From the NCBI GenBank assembly GCA_022376925.1, contig JAIOJX010000004.1, positions 174,435,501 to 174,499,500 on the forward strand: a stretch of 64,000 nt of DNA, given 5' to 3'. Each line of letters begins with the position of its first letter. The first letter of the stretch is position 1. Both the position numbers and the translations under genes were made by a program. The DNA is from Tragulus kanchil. Taxonomy: Eukaryota; Chordata; Mammalia; Artiodactyla; Tragulidae. The notes under the pieces were generated by a model. That model saw only the letters and a list, made by a program, of their open reading frames with translations. It had not been told where the DNA came from and did not search any database. This document shows, piece after piece, positions 22,441-34,527 of this stretch.

Positions 22441-24600
22441 GGGCTGGACGGTGTTCCCCTGTGAAAGGAGGGCACGCCTAGCCCTCTTCCTAGCAAGCTT
22501 CCCTCCCACAGAGAGGGATGTTTCTGGTTACTTTAGGCTACAGTGTCTTCATCCGTGTGTTAGCATTGTTCTGTCCATGCAGCGTCTCCCCCGTGCCGCA
22601 GGCAGAGGTGAGAGCGTCCTCCGCCTCTGCTCGGCCGGCCGGTGGCGGTGGGCGGCGCGGGGCTGGGAGCTCTGCAGCCAGACGCGTGGCCGCGACGCCT
22701 GCCTCCCGCCCTCCCAGCTGTGCGGCCCAGCCGGTCCCTTAGCCACTCTGTGCCTCGCCCTGCTCTGCCGGCTCAGCTCCGGGGCAGGAGGGCTCGGTGG
22801 AGGCCGGCTGTGGTGACAGACAAGGCTGACGTCCTGGGGACGTGCCCTGACAATGGCGTCGTGATGCCTGGGCGCTGGGGGAGCTCCGCCCACAGTCACT
22901 CCCGGACCAGGCGTCCCCCATCCCCTGCTCTTATGTGCCTTCCGCAGAGAAGGGGCAAGAGCACCGAGGGTCATCTGCTCAGCTTTGTGAGGGAGGCCGG
23001 GAGACGTGGCGGTCACTTTGCCCAGACTCCATTGGCCAGCATCGCTGCATGCAGCTGCCCGCCGGCCAGGGAGGCCGGGAGGAGGAGCCAAGGGGGGGAG
23101 TCCATGACGGTGTCTCCGACACAGAGTCCCCTCCAGAGTGGACGGGAAGAGGGGCGATGGAGACAGGGAGCTCCAGGAGCGGGTCCACCAGCGTCCAGCG
23201 GGAAGGCGGGAGCCGCTCTGATACTTACGGCCAAGCGGGGCTGAAGGCAGAGACTGAATGCAGAGGTGTCAGGAGCAGCGGAAGTCTGACGGGGACTGTG
23301 GAGCTTCTCAGAGTCAGGGAGCCCTGGCACCGCCAGGCTGGGAGCGCAGGGAGGGGCTGCCCAGAGGCGAGGCGCTGCTCCCCAGCAGGACTGCCGGGCT
23401 GAGGGGAGACAGGGTGTTCCCTGGAGACTGGGACGTGGCCTCTGCCGTAGTGGCTCTTGGCTTCTGCTGGCATCTCAGCCACCGGGCTGAGCAGGAGCCC
23501 CGGCCTGGTCACGACAGCAGGGCTGGACGGTGTTCCCCTGTGAAAGGAGGGCACGCCTAGCCCTCTTCCTAGCAAGCTTCCCTCCCACAGAGAGGGATGT
23601 TTCTGGTTACTTTAGGCTACAGTGTCTTCATCCGTGTGTTAGCATTGTTCTGTCAATGCAGCGTCTCCCCCGTGCCGCAGGCAGAGGTGAGAGCGTCCTC
23701 CGCCTCTGCTCGGCCGGCCGGTGGCGGTGGGCGGCGCGGGGCTGGGAGCTCTGCAGCCAGACGCGTGGCCGCGACGCCTGCCTCCCGCCCTCCCAGCTGT
23801 GCGGCCCAGCCGGTCCCTTAGCCACTCTGTGCCTCGCCCTGCTCTGCCGGCTCAGCTCCGGGGCAGGAGGGCTCGGTGGAGGCCGGCTGTGGTGACAGAC
23901 AAGGCTGACGTCCTGGGGACGTGCCCTGACAATGGCGTCGTGATGCCTGGGCGCTGGGGGAGCTCCGCCCACAGTCACTCCCGGACCGGGCGTCCCCCAT
24001 CCCCTGCTCTTATGTGCCTTCCGCAGAGAAGGGGCAAGAGCACCGAGGGTCATCTGCTCAGCTTTGTGAGGGAGGCCGGGAGACGTGGCGGTCACTTTGC
24101 CCAGACTCCATTGGCCAGCATCGCTGCATGCAGCTGCCCTCCGGCCAGGGAGGCCGGGAGGAGGAGCCAAGGGGGGGAGTCCATGACGGTGTCTCCGTAC
24201 ACAGAGTCCCCTCCAGAGTGGACGGGAAGAGGGGCGATGGAGACAGGGAGCTCCAGGAGCGGGTCCACCAGCGTCCAGCGGGAAGGCGGGAGCCGCTCTG
24301 ATACTTACGGCCAAGCGGGGCTGAAGGCAGAGACTGAATGCAGAGGTGTCAGGAGCAGCGGAAGTCTGACGGGGACTGTGGAGCTTCTCAGAGTCAGGGA
24401 GCCCTGGCACCGCCAGGCTGGGAGCGCAGGGAGGGGCTGCCCAGAGGCGAGGCGCTGCTCCCCAGCAGGACTGCCGGGCTGAGGGGAGACAGGGTGTTCC
24501 CTGGAGACTGGGACGTGGCCTCTGCCGTAGTGGCTCTTGGCTTCTGCTGGCATCTCAGCCACCGGGCTGAGCAGGAGCCCCGGCCTGGTCACGACAGCAG
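22441..24600. repeat. Tandem pair 5 (1,079-bp unit)
   Basis: Left copy is about 22441-23519 and right copy about 23520-24600, abutting directly at GCAG/GGCTGGACGG. Differences: C/A near 22577/23656, A/G near 22909/23988, G/T near 23061/24140 and one inserted T near 24198. Non-exonic. Open frames of 130-260 codons cross this pair only because the GC-rich sequence is repeated. Confidence 0.92.
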
Positions 24601-25689
24601 GGCCCTGGGAACGGCCTGGCCCTGCCCTCTCCCGCCTCCGATGGGCACAGCTCCTTGGGAGCAGCCAGGGTAGCTGTAAGGACAGGGACAAGGGCAGGGA
24701 CTGGAGAGCCACCAGGTGCATGTCCAGCCGCAGGGCAGAGGGCAGTCCTGTCACATCCCAGGACTGCGGGTCACCTGGGGGGCCGTCCATGAGCTGAGTC
24801 ACACTGCGAAGGGAAGGACAAGGAGGGACCCCGTGCTGAAGGCCAGGTGTTAGTAGGGAAGGATTGAAGCAGGCCCGCTTTCTAGAAAGATTACTCTGGC
24901 CATGGGGAAGAGAGGAATTCCCAGAGACTAGGAGGCAGGCACGGAGCGGAATCTGGGGCTGTCTTGGGGTTCTAAGTGCAAGGCCGGGATGACCCTCCCT
25001 GGGGGGGCCTGGGCGCCTGGGAAGGTGGTGGCAGGTGTGAGGGAAGTGTGGGCTGTGAGCGTCAGCCTTGAGCAGCTCGGAGGAAGGAGGCGCTAAGGGA
25101 GGAGGCCCCCGGGCTTGTTGGATGAGCGTGCGGTGGAAGCAGACGGCCCCCCCGGGGTGCCGAGTCGCCGCAGCTCTGAGCGGGGCTGCGCCCTGTCGCA
25201 TGGCATGGACTGAGCTGCATGGCCTCCGGTCAGTGGCTTGTCGTCTCTGAGCGTCAGTCAGCTATCCCGTGGGATGGCAGTGGGACCAAGCGATATCATG
25301 AGGGTACCTGGTGTCAATAAGCATAAAAATTAGTAGCCAAAAGATCATGTAGATTTGGAATTATTTTCTAATAGCAACATTAGTGGACACTCATCTTAGA
25401 AGAGTCGGAAAACCCAGAAAGGCACAAGGGAGAAGAAAAGATGACAGGAAATCAGCTGGACCCTCCTCAGCAGATGCGATCAGCTCGGTGGTGTGACTTG
25501 TCATCTGTTTTCTAGGCGTTTCTGGGATCTCAGTAACCGTCCTCCCTTCACGCCCCGCCCCCCACGGGCCTGCTCCTCCCAGGCCGGCCTTTGCTGACGC
25601 CTGCCCCATCCCCTCCCTCCCAAGTCCCCGCCTGCCTGTTGCACAAAGCAGGAGGAGTGGGCGGGCAGGGGGTGGCCAGTGCTGGGCGG

Positions 25690-27820
25690 CCAGGAGCCTC
25701 CAGAAGCCGCCCGTACGGGGGAGGGGCGTTCTCCCACCCGGCGTGAGGGACGACCCCAGGCAAGGTGGGGAGCAGCCGGGGCCAGCGCGACCCACTCGGC
25801 CAGCTCGGGGGTCGGCGAGTGAAGGTAGGAGAGCCCCCGCCAGACTGGGTAGCTGAGAGGGATCAGGAAAGTAACATTCATCTCTTCGAAAACAGAATTA
25901 GAAAATAGGGAGAATATGGACAAAAAAATTGTCGTTGTTCTGCCAGCACTTAGGAAGCCCCTAGGCAGGGCCCTCGGTGAGAGCTCGGGGCTGTCCGGAG
26001 GGTCTCGGTCACGCAGGGGAAGTGAATTAATGCAGGAGCCCCCAGACCTCAGCGACTTGGCACATGGGTGTTTTCGTTCTTACTCACCCAAAGTCTAGCG
26101 TGTCTCACAGCTCTTCTGGACACTTCTCCTCCAACTGGGGACTCGGGATCTGGCTTCCAGTCATGGCTTCATTCCTCAGCGCAGTCTGCGGGGGCCTGAA
26201 GAGCGCGGTCCTTCAGCCCAGACTGACTCAGGGCGCGGGGCCAGGTGGGCCGTGGCCCCAGCAGACTTCTCGGGGCAGGCCGGGTGGAGGCAGGTGAGCC
26301 GGCCTGGCACACCGAGGGCGAGAGGTACACAGCCCTCAAGGCCTTTGTGAAAGGACGCCTGCTGACCCAAGCAGCAGGACCTTTCAGCAAGGTTTCAGGA
26401 GCCATGGGTTTGGTTTTAGAGAGACGGCTGAGAATAAATTACAGGGTGAAAGTGTGTTCACTCATTCGTTCACCTGAGCAGACCCTGAGCAGGCATTTCC
26501 CTGAAGCTTTCTAGGTTGCAAGCCCTGTGACAGAGTTGAGGGTTTCAGAGTTCCCTCGGGCTGCCCAGGACTCAACTGGGAAGACAGCATCCGCAGGCCA
26601 GGCGGAAGAGGCCAGGCAGCCTGCACTCTGGGTGTCCAGGGAGATGCGGTGCCTGGTCCTAACCCCCTTAGAGCAGTCACTAGCCGGAGGCGGGGGCAGG
26701 GCATCCTCGTGAACAGAGGGGCTCAGCGGTGGTGGAGGGGTGGTGGAGTGGGGTCCCAGGAGCCTCCAGAAGCCGCCCGTACGGGAGGGGCGTTCTCCCA
26801 CCCGGCGTGAGGGACGACCCCAGGCAAGGTGGGACGCAGCCGGGGCCAGCGCGACCCACTCGGCCAGCTCGGGGGTCGGCGAGTGAAGGTAGGAGAGCCC
26901 CCGCCAGACTGGGTAGCTGAGAGGGATCAGGAAAGTAACATTCATCTCTTCGAAAACAGAATTAGAAAATAGGGAGAATATGGACAAAAAAATTGTCGTT
27001 GTTCTGCCAGCACTTAGGAAGCCCCTAGGCAGGGCCCTCGGTGAGAGCTCGGGGCTGTCCGGAGGGTCTCGGTCACGCAGGGGAAGTGAATTAATGCAGG
27101 AGCCCCCAGACCTCAGCGACTTGGCACATGGGTGTTTTCGTTCTTACTCACCCAAAGTCTAGCGTGTCTCACAGCTCTTCTGGACACTTCTCCTCCAACT
27201 GGGGACTCGGGATCTGGCTTCCAGTCATGGCTTCATTCCTCAGCGCAGTCTGCGGGGGCCTGAAGAGCGCGGTCCTTCAGCCCAGACTGACTCAGGGCGC
27301 GGGCCAGGTGGGCCGTGGCCCCAGCAGACTTCTCGGGGCAGGCCGGGTGGAGGCAGGTGAGCCGGCCTGGCACACCGAGGGCGAGAGGTACACAGCCCTC
27401 AAGGCCTTTGTGAAAGGACGCCTGCTGACCCAAGCAGCAGGACCTTTCAGCAAGGTTTCAGGAGCCATGGGTTTGGTTTTAGAGAGACGGCTGAGAATAA
27501 ATTACAGGGTGAAAGTGTGTTCACTCATTCGTTCACCTGAGCAGACCCTGAGCAGGCATTTCCCTGAAGCTTTCTAGGTTGCAAGCCCTGTGACAGAGTT
27601 GAGGGTTTCAGAGTTCCCTCGGGCTGCCCAGGACTCAACTGGGAAGACAGCATCCGCAGGCCAGGCGGAAGAGGCCAGGCAGCCTGCACTCTGGGTGTCC
27701 AGGGAGATGCGGTGCCTGGTCCTAACCCCCTTAGAGCAGTCACTAGCCGGAGGCGGGGGCAGGGCATCCTCGTGAACAGAGGGGCTCAGCGGTGGTGGAG
27801 GGGTGGTGGAGTGGGGGTCC
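25690..27820. repeat. Tandem pair 6 (about 1,064-bp unit)
   Basis: Left copy is about 25690-26755 and right copy about 26755-27820. The seam reads GTGGGGTCCCAGGAGCCTCC. Near the seam the copies differ by missing G residues (GGGGGAGGGG against GGGAGGGG) and by GGGGAGC against GGGACGC. The end of its right copy overlaps the start of pair 7, so about 80 bases occur three times (near 26.68, 27.74 and 28.84 kb). Confidence 0.9.
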
Positions 27821-28189
27821 CCAGGACAGACAGGGAGGACACTGCCTCTGTCAGCAGAGCCTGCCAGGAGAGGGAACCCCAGGACCGGCCTCTGGGGGGA
27901 TATTGCTTTCCTGTGACTCGCAGCATTCTGAGCCCCCTGGGTAGCCTCATTTCTTTGGGTAGATTTCCTCTATTTTGGACCTAAAATCAATGTTGCCAGG
28001 AAGCTGTGAAGCCTGTGTGTTATAAAAATGCACAGACAGCCTGGGCAGGACAGGAGCAGCCTGAGCTGTACGGCCAGCTGATCACACAGCCCTTGGAGAA
28101 TGTTCTGGAGATCATGCCCAATGTATGCACATTTCTCGTGTGGGTAGGTAAGCTGTACTTTAGTATTCCAATATTAAAAGCAGAGGCTA

Positions 28190-28517
28190 GGGCTTCCTTG
28201 GTGGTCCAGTGGGTAAGGACACCGCCTTGCAGTGCAAGGGGCGCTGGTTCGATCCCTGGCCTGGGAAGATCCCATGTGCCACAGAGCAGCTGGACTAATG
28301 TGTCCAATTACCGAGCCGGAGCTCTGGAGCACATGCGCCCAGAGCCGGTGCTCTGCGACGACAGAGGCCACCGCAATGGGAGGCCCACACGGGCCAAAGA
28401 ACAAAGACGGATGAAAATAGAGAAATGAAAGACCAATAGAAGTGGCCCACCCGCCCCCTCCCTCCCCACCCCACCCCCGCCTCACCTCACCCCAAAAATT
28501 TAAAAAAAAAAAAAAAG
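28190..28517 (+). mobile_element. CHR SINE, full length (left copy of pair 7)
   Basis: Head GGGCTTCCTTGGTGGTCCAG, B-box GGTTCGATCCCTGG, body with GAGCACATGCGCCCAGAG, GGGCCAAAGAACAAAGACGG, a C-rich stretch and an A tail. Repeated at 29292-29620. Confidence 0.9.
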
Positions 28518-28547
28518 CACAGGCTACTAAAAGCCCGGGTGTCGTGT

Positions 28548-28670
28548 GCGTCGGCTCACGTGAAGACGTATGACTCACGGTGAAGACCTTGTGGGTTCAA
28601 TCCCTGGTTGGGGAACTAAGATCCCACACGCCCCAGGATGTGGCCAAAAAAATCAAATAAATAAATAGAG
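28548..28670 (+). mobile_element. Second CHR-type SINE piece (left copy of pair 7)
   Basis: Contains TGTGGGTTCAATCCCTGGTT, GGGGAACTAAGATCCCACA and CCAGGATGTGGCC, then AAATAAATAAATAGAG. It is a different subfamily from its neighbour. Repeated at 29651-29773. Confidence 0.8.
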
Positions 28671-29291
28671 CTTGTTTAAAACTAAAGGAGGAAAGGAAAG
28701 AGAAGGCTGAACAGGCCGTGATGATGGTGGGTTTGAGTTGGAACAGCTGAACACGAAGGAGGCTGAGCCTGGCGAGGGCTAGCCGGCCGGCCCCCGGCTC
28801 CGCATGAAGATGTCTTAAAAGGGGCCTGCACTCGGCAGAGGTCACTAGCCGGAGGCGGGGGCAGGGCATCCTCGTGAACAGAGGGGCTCAGCGGTGGTGG
28901 AGGGGTGGTGGAGTGGGGGTCCCCAGGACAGACAGGGAGGACACTGCCTCTGTCAGCAGAGCCTGCCAGGAGAGGGAACCCCAGGACCGGCCTCTGGGGG
29001 GATATTGCTTTCCTGTGACTCGCAGCATTCTGAGCCCCCTGGGTAGCCTCATTTCTTTGGGTAGATTTCCTCTATTTTGGACCTAAAATCAATGTTGCCA
29101 GGAAGCTGTGAAGCCTGTGTGTTATAAAAATGCACAGACAGCCTGGGCAGGACAGGAGCAGCCTGAGCTGTACGGCCAGCTGATCACACAGCCCTTGGAG
29201 AATGTTCTGGAGATCATGCCCAATGTATGCACATTTCTCGTGTGGGTAGGTAAGCTGTACTTTAGTATTCCAATATTAAAAGCAGAGGCTA

Positions 29292-29620
29292 GGGCTTCCT
29301 TGGTGGTCCAGTGGGTAAGGACACCGCCTTGCAGTGCAAGGGGCGCTGGTTCGATCCCTGGCCTGGGAAGATCCCATGTGCCACAGAGCAGCTGGACTAA
29401 TGTGTCCAATTACCGAGCCGGAGCTCTGGAGCACATGCGCCCAGAGCCGGTGCTCTGCGACGACAGAGGCCACCGCAATGGGAGGCCCACACGGGCCAAA
29501 GAACAAAGACGGATGAAAATAGAGAAATGAAAGACCAATAGAAGTGGCCCACCGCCCCTCCCTCCCCACCCCACCCCCCGCCTCACCTCACCCCAAAAAT
29601 TTAAAAAAAAAAAAAAAAGC
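29292..29620 (+). mobile_element. CHR SINE (right copy of pair 7)
   Basis: Copy of 28190-28517 displaced by 1,102 bp, with small changes in the C-rich and A-rich runs. Confidence 0.9.
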
Positions 29621-29650
29621 ACAGGCTACTAAAAGCCCGGGTGTCGTGTG

Positions 29651-29773
29651 CGTCGGCTCACGTGAAGACGTATGACTCACGGTGAAGACCTTGTGGGTTC
29701 AATCCCTGGTTGGGGAACTAAGATCCCACACGCCCCAGGATGTGGCCAAAAAAATCAAATAAATAAATAGAGC
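29651..29773 (+). mobile_element. Second CHR-type SINE piece (right copy of pair 7)
   Basis: Copy of 28548-28670 within tandem pair 7. Confidence 0.8.
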
Positions 29774-30289
29774 TTGTTTAAAACTAAAGGAGGAAAGGAA
29801 AGAGAAGGCTGAACAGGCCGTGATGATGGTGGGTTTGAGTTGGAACAGCTGAACACGAAGGAGGCTGAGCCTGGCGAGGGCTAGCCGGCCGGCCCCCGGC
29901 TCCGCATGAAGATGTCTTAGTTGCTGACGTGGGAAGCCCTGGAAGGAGTGGCCTCCTTCTCTGGCGTGGCTTCGTCCAAGCCGGGGCTGCTGCTTGTGGG
30001 GAGCGTAGAGGCCGCACTGGGACGCTGGGTGGAGGAAGGGCAGCTGGAGTCCGGTCTGTGGCTCCCCCAGGACTGGCCGAGCGTGCCCACTGGGCCAGCG
30101 GACACTCCTGCCCCTGAAGGGCAGCTCTCTGCTCCGCCGCTGTCCCCCCGCCCGCAGAGGGTCCCCGAGAGAATCCCTGTGTCCGAGCTGCATAAGGACC
30201 GTGTCTCTCTCTGGTGCTGGCCTCGCTGGTCAGTGGGGCTCACACCAGGCCCTCTGGATCTGGGGTCAGCGGCGCTGGCAGGTCCTTCT

Positions 30290-30660
30290 GTCATTCATGT
30301 AAGGATCGAGTGCTCAGCCAAGCATGAAAGAATACGGCTTTCTCAGCACAGCGGCCGATGCGGGCATATTCGCATCGTGCGTCGGGCTGAACTGCCGTGT
30401 GCACCGACGACGGGCAGGGTAATCTGATTATATCGTAAATTAGGGGCCATTGCCACATGCAAATGCGAGTTTTTATGGGTCTTGTGTTTATGTGCACATT
30501 TTTCCTGGCGCATCTGTTGCCGAACGCTTTTAAAATTCAACCTTTTATAGGCAAGTTGATTTTTTTTAATGTGACACAAAGGATTGTATAATGAAGGGTG
30601 AGGTTGTGTAAGCTAAATTAACTCTCTTATTATTCACATTCATAACAATATTTTAGTTGC
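30290..30660. promoter_or_regulatory. Candidate conserved non-coding element
   Basis: AT-rich stretch, clean of recognisable repeats, set in GC-rich intron. It holds a perfect octamer ATGCAAAT (30457-30464), paired homeodomain-like cores in TAATCTGATTA (30420-30430), TTTTATGGG (30471) and an E-box next to GTTGCC (CATCTGTTGCC, 30511). Such clusters are common in developmental enhancers. There is no reading frame. The call rests on base composition and motifs only, and conservation has not been tested. Confidence 0.25.
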
Positions 30661-31515
30661 AGTGGTACAATCTGGCCTTCTGTTCCTTGGAGATGAGGAG
30701 AGAATGTTTATGATCTTTATTAATGAAGTAATTAAGAAGTGCCTTTTCATTCAGTTCAAGTGTCACGAGTTAGAGCTTATGGATGGGAATCCCGCGCGCG
30801 TCGCCGGCGGGGACGGCAGGCCTTCCTTAGGGACACGGGCGCCTCGCGCTCACCTCCGCGGCTGCCGGGTATTGCTAAGGAAGCCTCTGCAAGGCGCGCT
30901 CCTGGGAGCTGTGAGTCTTTCCATCAGGACAGACAAGCTGGGGGTTCTCCTGAAGAAGCTCCCGGTCTAGCCGAGAGGGGAGATCCAGACGGGGGCTGGG
31001 GAGGCAGAGGCAGGATGGGGTTGAGCCTTTGGGGGGCCCCGGTCCCAGCCCCCACGTGCACCCGCCCCCAGTCCTCACCACAGCCTGGAGGGACCCAGGA
31101 GGCCGAGATGCAGCATTTTGGCCTCAGGACCAGAGAGAGGGGTTCCATAAAAACGCACAGCTGGCCGCGGCTTGCTGATCGGGCAGGTGGTCTGTGACGT
31201 TCCCTCGGGAGCCCCCCGTGGAGTGGGGAGGCCTCGGGCAGCTTTCTTCTGAGGGTGACTTTCTAGAGTGCGTCACCACTGCACTCTAGGAGGTGGTGAG
31301 GCTGGCAGAGGCGTGATGCAGCTCAGGGCAGGACCCACGGCCCAGGGATCGCCCCAGAAGCTCAAGCAATGGCAGCCCACCACCCCCTTCCCAGGTGCAC
31401 TGATGGAAACGAGACTCTCCCTCCGCAGTAGCCTTGGCACCGGCCGTAGGGGAAGCCGCCTGCCCGGGGCACCAGCCCTTCCTGCTGCCTGGAACAGAAA
31501 GCTGGTGCAATGGTG

Positions 31516-31730
31516 TGGCTTCCCAGGTTGCACTAATTGTAAAGAATCTGCCTGTCAACGCAAGAGACGCAGGTTCGATCCCTGGGTCGGGAAGATCCCC
31601 TGGAGGAGGAAATGATGACCCACTCCAGTATTCTTGCCTTGGTAATCCCATGGGCAGAGGAGCCTGGTGAGCTCCAGTTCATAGGGTTGCAAAGAGTCAG
31701 ACACGACTTGGCAACTAAGCATGCACGCAC
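31516..31730 (+). mobile_element. Bov-tA SINE, plus strand
   Basis: Runs from TGGCTTCCCAGGTTGCACTA through GCAGGTTCGATCCCTGGGTC, CACTCCAGTATTCTTGCC and GCAGAGGAGCCTGGTGAG to GTTGCAAAGAGTCAGACACG. Near full length and ruminant-specific. Confidence 0.92.
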
Positions 31731-32331
31731 AAGCCTCAGGTACCCGAGGCCCCCACGGCTTCCTCTGGTGGGTGGGTCACTTTGTTCTGTTTTAGAAAAT
31801 TCACTGAATGAAAGCAGAATCGTACTTTGGGGGGGTCGCAAATGCTAAGGCTGTACTAATAGCAGATGCCTAGAACGTTCTGGAAGTTTCTCCCAAGTCC
31901 TCAGTAACAAGGCCAGCAACAGTGAGGGCACTGGGCGCAGTCGGGGGCTGAGCTCCCCTGGCAGACCTCAGAGGCCCCGCCCCTGTGCCCACAGGCGCAG
32001 GCCAGGAAACCGAGCCCAGACGGTGGGGAGGTGGTAGCTGGAGGGCCCGGCCAGGGTCTCGAGACCGGTGAGCTGGTGCGGGTCCGTCCCTGGAGGGAAA
32101 ACTACTGGCCTTCTAGCACGGAGGCCCTGAGGAAAACAGGCCTGGTTGCTGGGGAGGCAGGCGGAGGTGAGGCTGCAGGTGCAGAGGGAGGGGTGGGCTG
32201 GCAGGCACCCCGGGACTTCTCCCCTCCTCCTCCACCCACCACCGCAGCCTGTGAGAGACAGGAAACTGGGGCAAATAAATCCGTTCTCCTCCCGGTCACT
32301 CGGTGGGAAGGGTCCCAGAGAACCCAGCAGG

Positions 32332-34527
32332 CATGTGATCCTGCAAGTCCTGTGGCGTCTGGTGGCCTGAGAGCAGAAGGCCCAGGCTCGCTGGCCACGC
32401 TGACGCTCCGTCGACAAGCCCTGAGCAGCCGCCGGCTGGAGCACTGTGGCCCAGACTGCGTGTAAACATTCCGTCTTCAAAACGCTGGAAAAAAGTCACC
32501 TCGACAAATGCCATTTTCACCGGTTAGAGGAGGACCGAGATCTTCCGAGAGAATAAATGCTTTTTTCTTTAAAGAAAATTGGCAATTTGCCTTAAATTTT
32601 TTTTATTGAAGTAATTCTATTCTATTTGAATAATGTTGGGAGATAAAAACCTTCCATTATGCCTTTTAAAAAATGAATTATAATTCAGAAAAAATCCCAA
32701 TAATAGAAATGACATAAAAGGTACATAGCGTAATTCTTATCTTGTTTTCCTTCCTAGTCTCTCTTGTCGGTTGTGTGTAATTGGCATCTCTTCAAAGAGG
32801 AAATGGGGGACTGAAATCAAGTGGCATTCTTTTATTTGAGTTTTAAGACTGAATATACTTTTTTGACTGATTTTCTTCTGAATGTTAGCTTAGTTCCTCT
32901 TACGTGTGCGTGCTCAATGAAGACCGTTGAGGGAACAGACGGGCTTGTTTTAATTTTCTGTGGCCACAGCCGTGTTTCTACTGAGAGCTGGCGGGTGAAT
33001 CCACTTGCTCTCTCGGGGTGGACCAAGATCACCTTGTAAGAGGTGACCTTCCTGCTGACTGCAGCCGCGGGGCTTGTTGGAACCCTGACGAGCCTGTGGA
33101 TCGCCTGGGGGTCTCGTTAAGCGCAGGTTCAGATCAGGTCTGGGTGAGCCCTGGGCTCTCAGCACGTCTGACTCCCTCGGGGCGGCCAGTGCCGCAGGAG
33201 CCCAGGGTGTGAGGCCCGCGGTGGGTGGAGGGAGACGCGGCTGCAGCCCCCAGCCCCTCTGTTTGTCTTTCAAGGTACGACACCGAGGGAAGAGGGCACG
33301 TCACCTACCAAGAATTCTTACAGAAACTCGGGATTAACTACTCAGCGGATATCCACAAGCCCTACGCAGAGCAGTACTTAAACTTCATGGGTCACTTCAC
33401 AAGGCCGCAGCAGGTGCAGGAAGAGGTGAAGGAGCTGCAGCATGTGATCCTGCAAGTCCTGTGGCGTCTGGTGGCCTGAGCAGAAGCCCATTGCCGTCCT
33501 GTCGACAAGCCCTAGCAGCCGGCTGGAGCACTGTGGCCCAGACTGCGTGTAAACATTCCGTCTTCAAAACGCTGGAAAAAAGTCACCTCGACAAATGCCA
33601 TTTTCACCGGTTAGAGGAGGACCGAGATCTTCCGAGAGAATAAATGCTTTTTTCTTTAAAGAAAATTGGCAATTTGCCTTAAATTTTTTTTATTGAAGTA
33701 ATTCTATTCTATTTGAATAATGTTGGGAGATAAAAACCTTCCATTATGCCTTTTAAAAAATGAATTATAATTCAGAAAAAATCCCAATAATAGAAATGAC
33801 ATAAAAGGTACATAGCGTAATTCTTATCTTGTTTTCCTTCCTAGTCTCTCTTGTCGGTTGTGTGTAATTGGCATCTCTTCAAAGAGGAAATGGGGGACTG
33901 AAATCAAGTGGCATTCTTTTATTTGAGTTTTAAGACTGAATATACTTTTTTGACTGATTTTCTTCTGAATGTTAGCTTAGTTCCTCTTACGTGTGCGTGC
34001 TCAATGAAGACCGTTGAGGGAACAGACGGGCTTGTTTTAATTTTCTGTGGCCACAGCCGTGTTTCTACTGAGAGCTGGCGGGTGAATCCACTTGCTCTCT
34101 CGGGGTGGACCAAGATCACCTTGTAAGAGGTGACCTTCCTGCTGACTGCAGCCGCGGGGCTTGTTGGAACCCTGACGAGCCTGTGGATCGCCTGGGGGTC
34201 TCGTTAAGCGCAGGTTCAGATCAGGTCTGGGTGAGCCCTGGGCTCTCAGCACGTCTGACTCCCTCGGGGCGGCCAGTGCCGCAGGAGCCCAGGGTGTGAG
34301 GCCCGCGGTGGGTGGAGGGAGACGCGGCTGCAGCCCCCAGCCCCTCTGTTTGTCTTTCAAGGTACGACACCGAGGGAAGAGGGCACGTCACCTACCAAGA
34401 ATTCTTACAGAAACTCGGGATTAACTACTCAGCGGATATCCACAAGCCCTACGCAGAGCAGTACTTAAACTTCATGGGTCACTTCACAAGGCCGCAGCAG
34501 GTGCAGGAAGAGGTGAAGGAGCTGCAG
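32332..34527. repeat. Tandem pair 8 (about 1.09-kb unit; seam inside exon D)
   Basis: Left copy is about 32332-33440 and right copy about 33441-34527. The offset is 1,109 bp at the seam and 1,087 bp in the body. The first 80-100 bases of the right copy have many small deletions against 32332-32445 (for example the block holding GGCCCAGGCTCGC is reduced), after which the match is clean. The left copy ends within exon D, leaving a truncated exon. Confidence 0.92.
33275..33440 (+). pseudogene. EFCAB6: EFCAB6 exon D, first copy, 3'-truncated at a seam
   Basis: Acceptor TTTCAAG and 166 nt identical to the start of the full exon D, beginning with the G that completes the Arg codon, then YDTEGRGHVTYQEF. 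It breaks off after the codons for VKELQ at 33440 and runs into sequence that belongs near 32332. The last 29 nt of the exon and the donor are missing, and a stop follows 38 bases later. It cannot splice properly as written. I read this as a contig-end artefact, not a decayed gene copy. Confidence 0.85.

Larger units (their letters stand above)
27708..29919. repeat. Tandem pair 7 (1,102-bp unit)
   Basis: Left copy is about 27708-28817 and right copy about 28818-29919. The right copy opens with AAAGGGGCCTGCACTCGGCA, a degraded version of 27708-27738, and then matches cleanly from GTCACTAGCC (28841). Two CHR SINEs are included in both copies. Small differences sit in the C and A homopolymers (28450-28515 against 29552-29618). 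Confidence 0.9.
20967..33274 (+). other. EFCAB6: EFCAB6 intron C-D
   Basis: About 12.3 kb as assembled. It holds the end of pair 4, pairs 5, 6 and 7, the left end of pair 8, two CHR SINEs present twice, one Bov-tA and an AT-rich candidate regulatory stretch near 30.3-30.66 kb. Between 21.5 and 27.7 kb it is GC-rich with long open frames (up to 298 codons at 24305-25201, minus strand), which I consider chance frames. The rest of 30.7-33.2 kb shows nothing recognised apart from the Bov-tA. Confidence 0.75.

Noticed and set aside
23628..25201. Long minus-strand open frames (260 and 298 codons) as genes
   Set aside because: They lie in GC-rich, stop-poor DNA, run across a tandem pair, are rich in Pro, Ser, Arg and Gly, and show no family resemblance, splice context or conservation signal.
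28190..28300. tRNA gene (tRNA-like A- and B-box sequence)
   Set aside because: The boxes belong to the head of CHR SINEs, which are tRNA-Glu-derived. The body and A tail follow directly, and no intact cloverleaf was made out.
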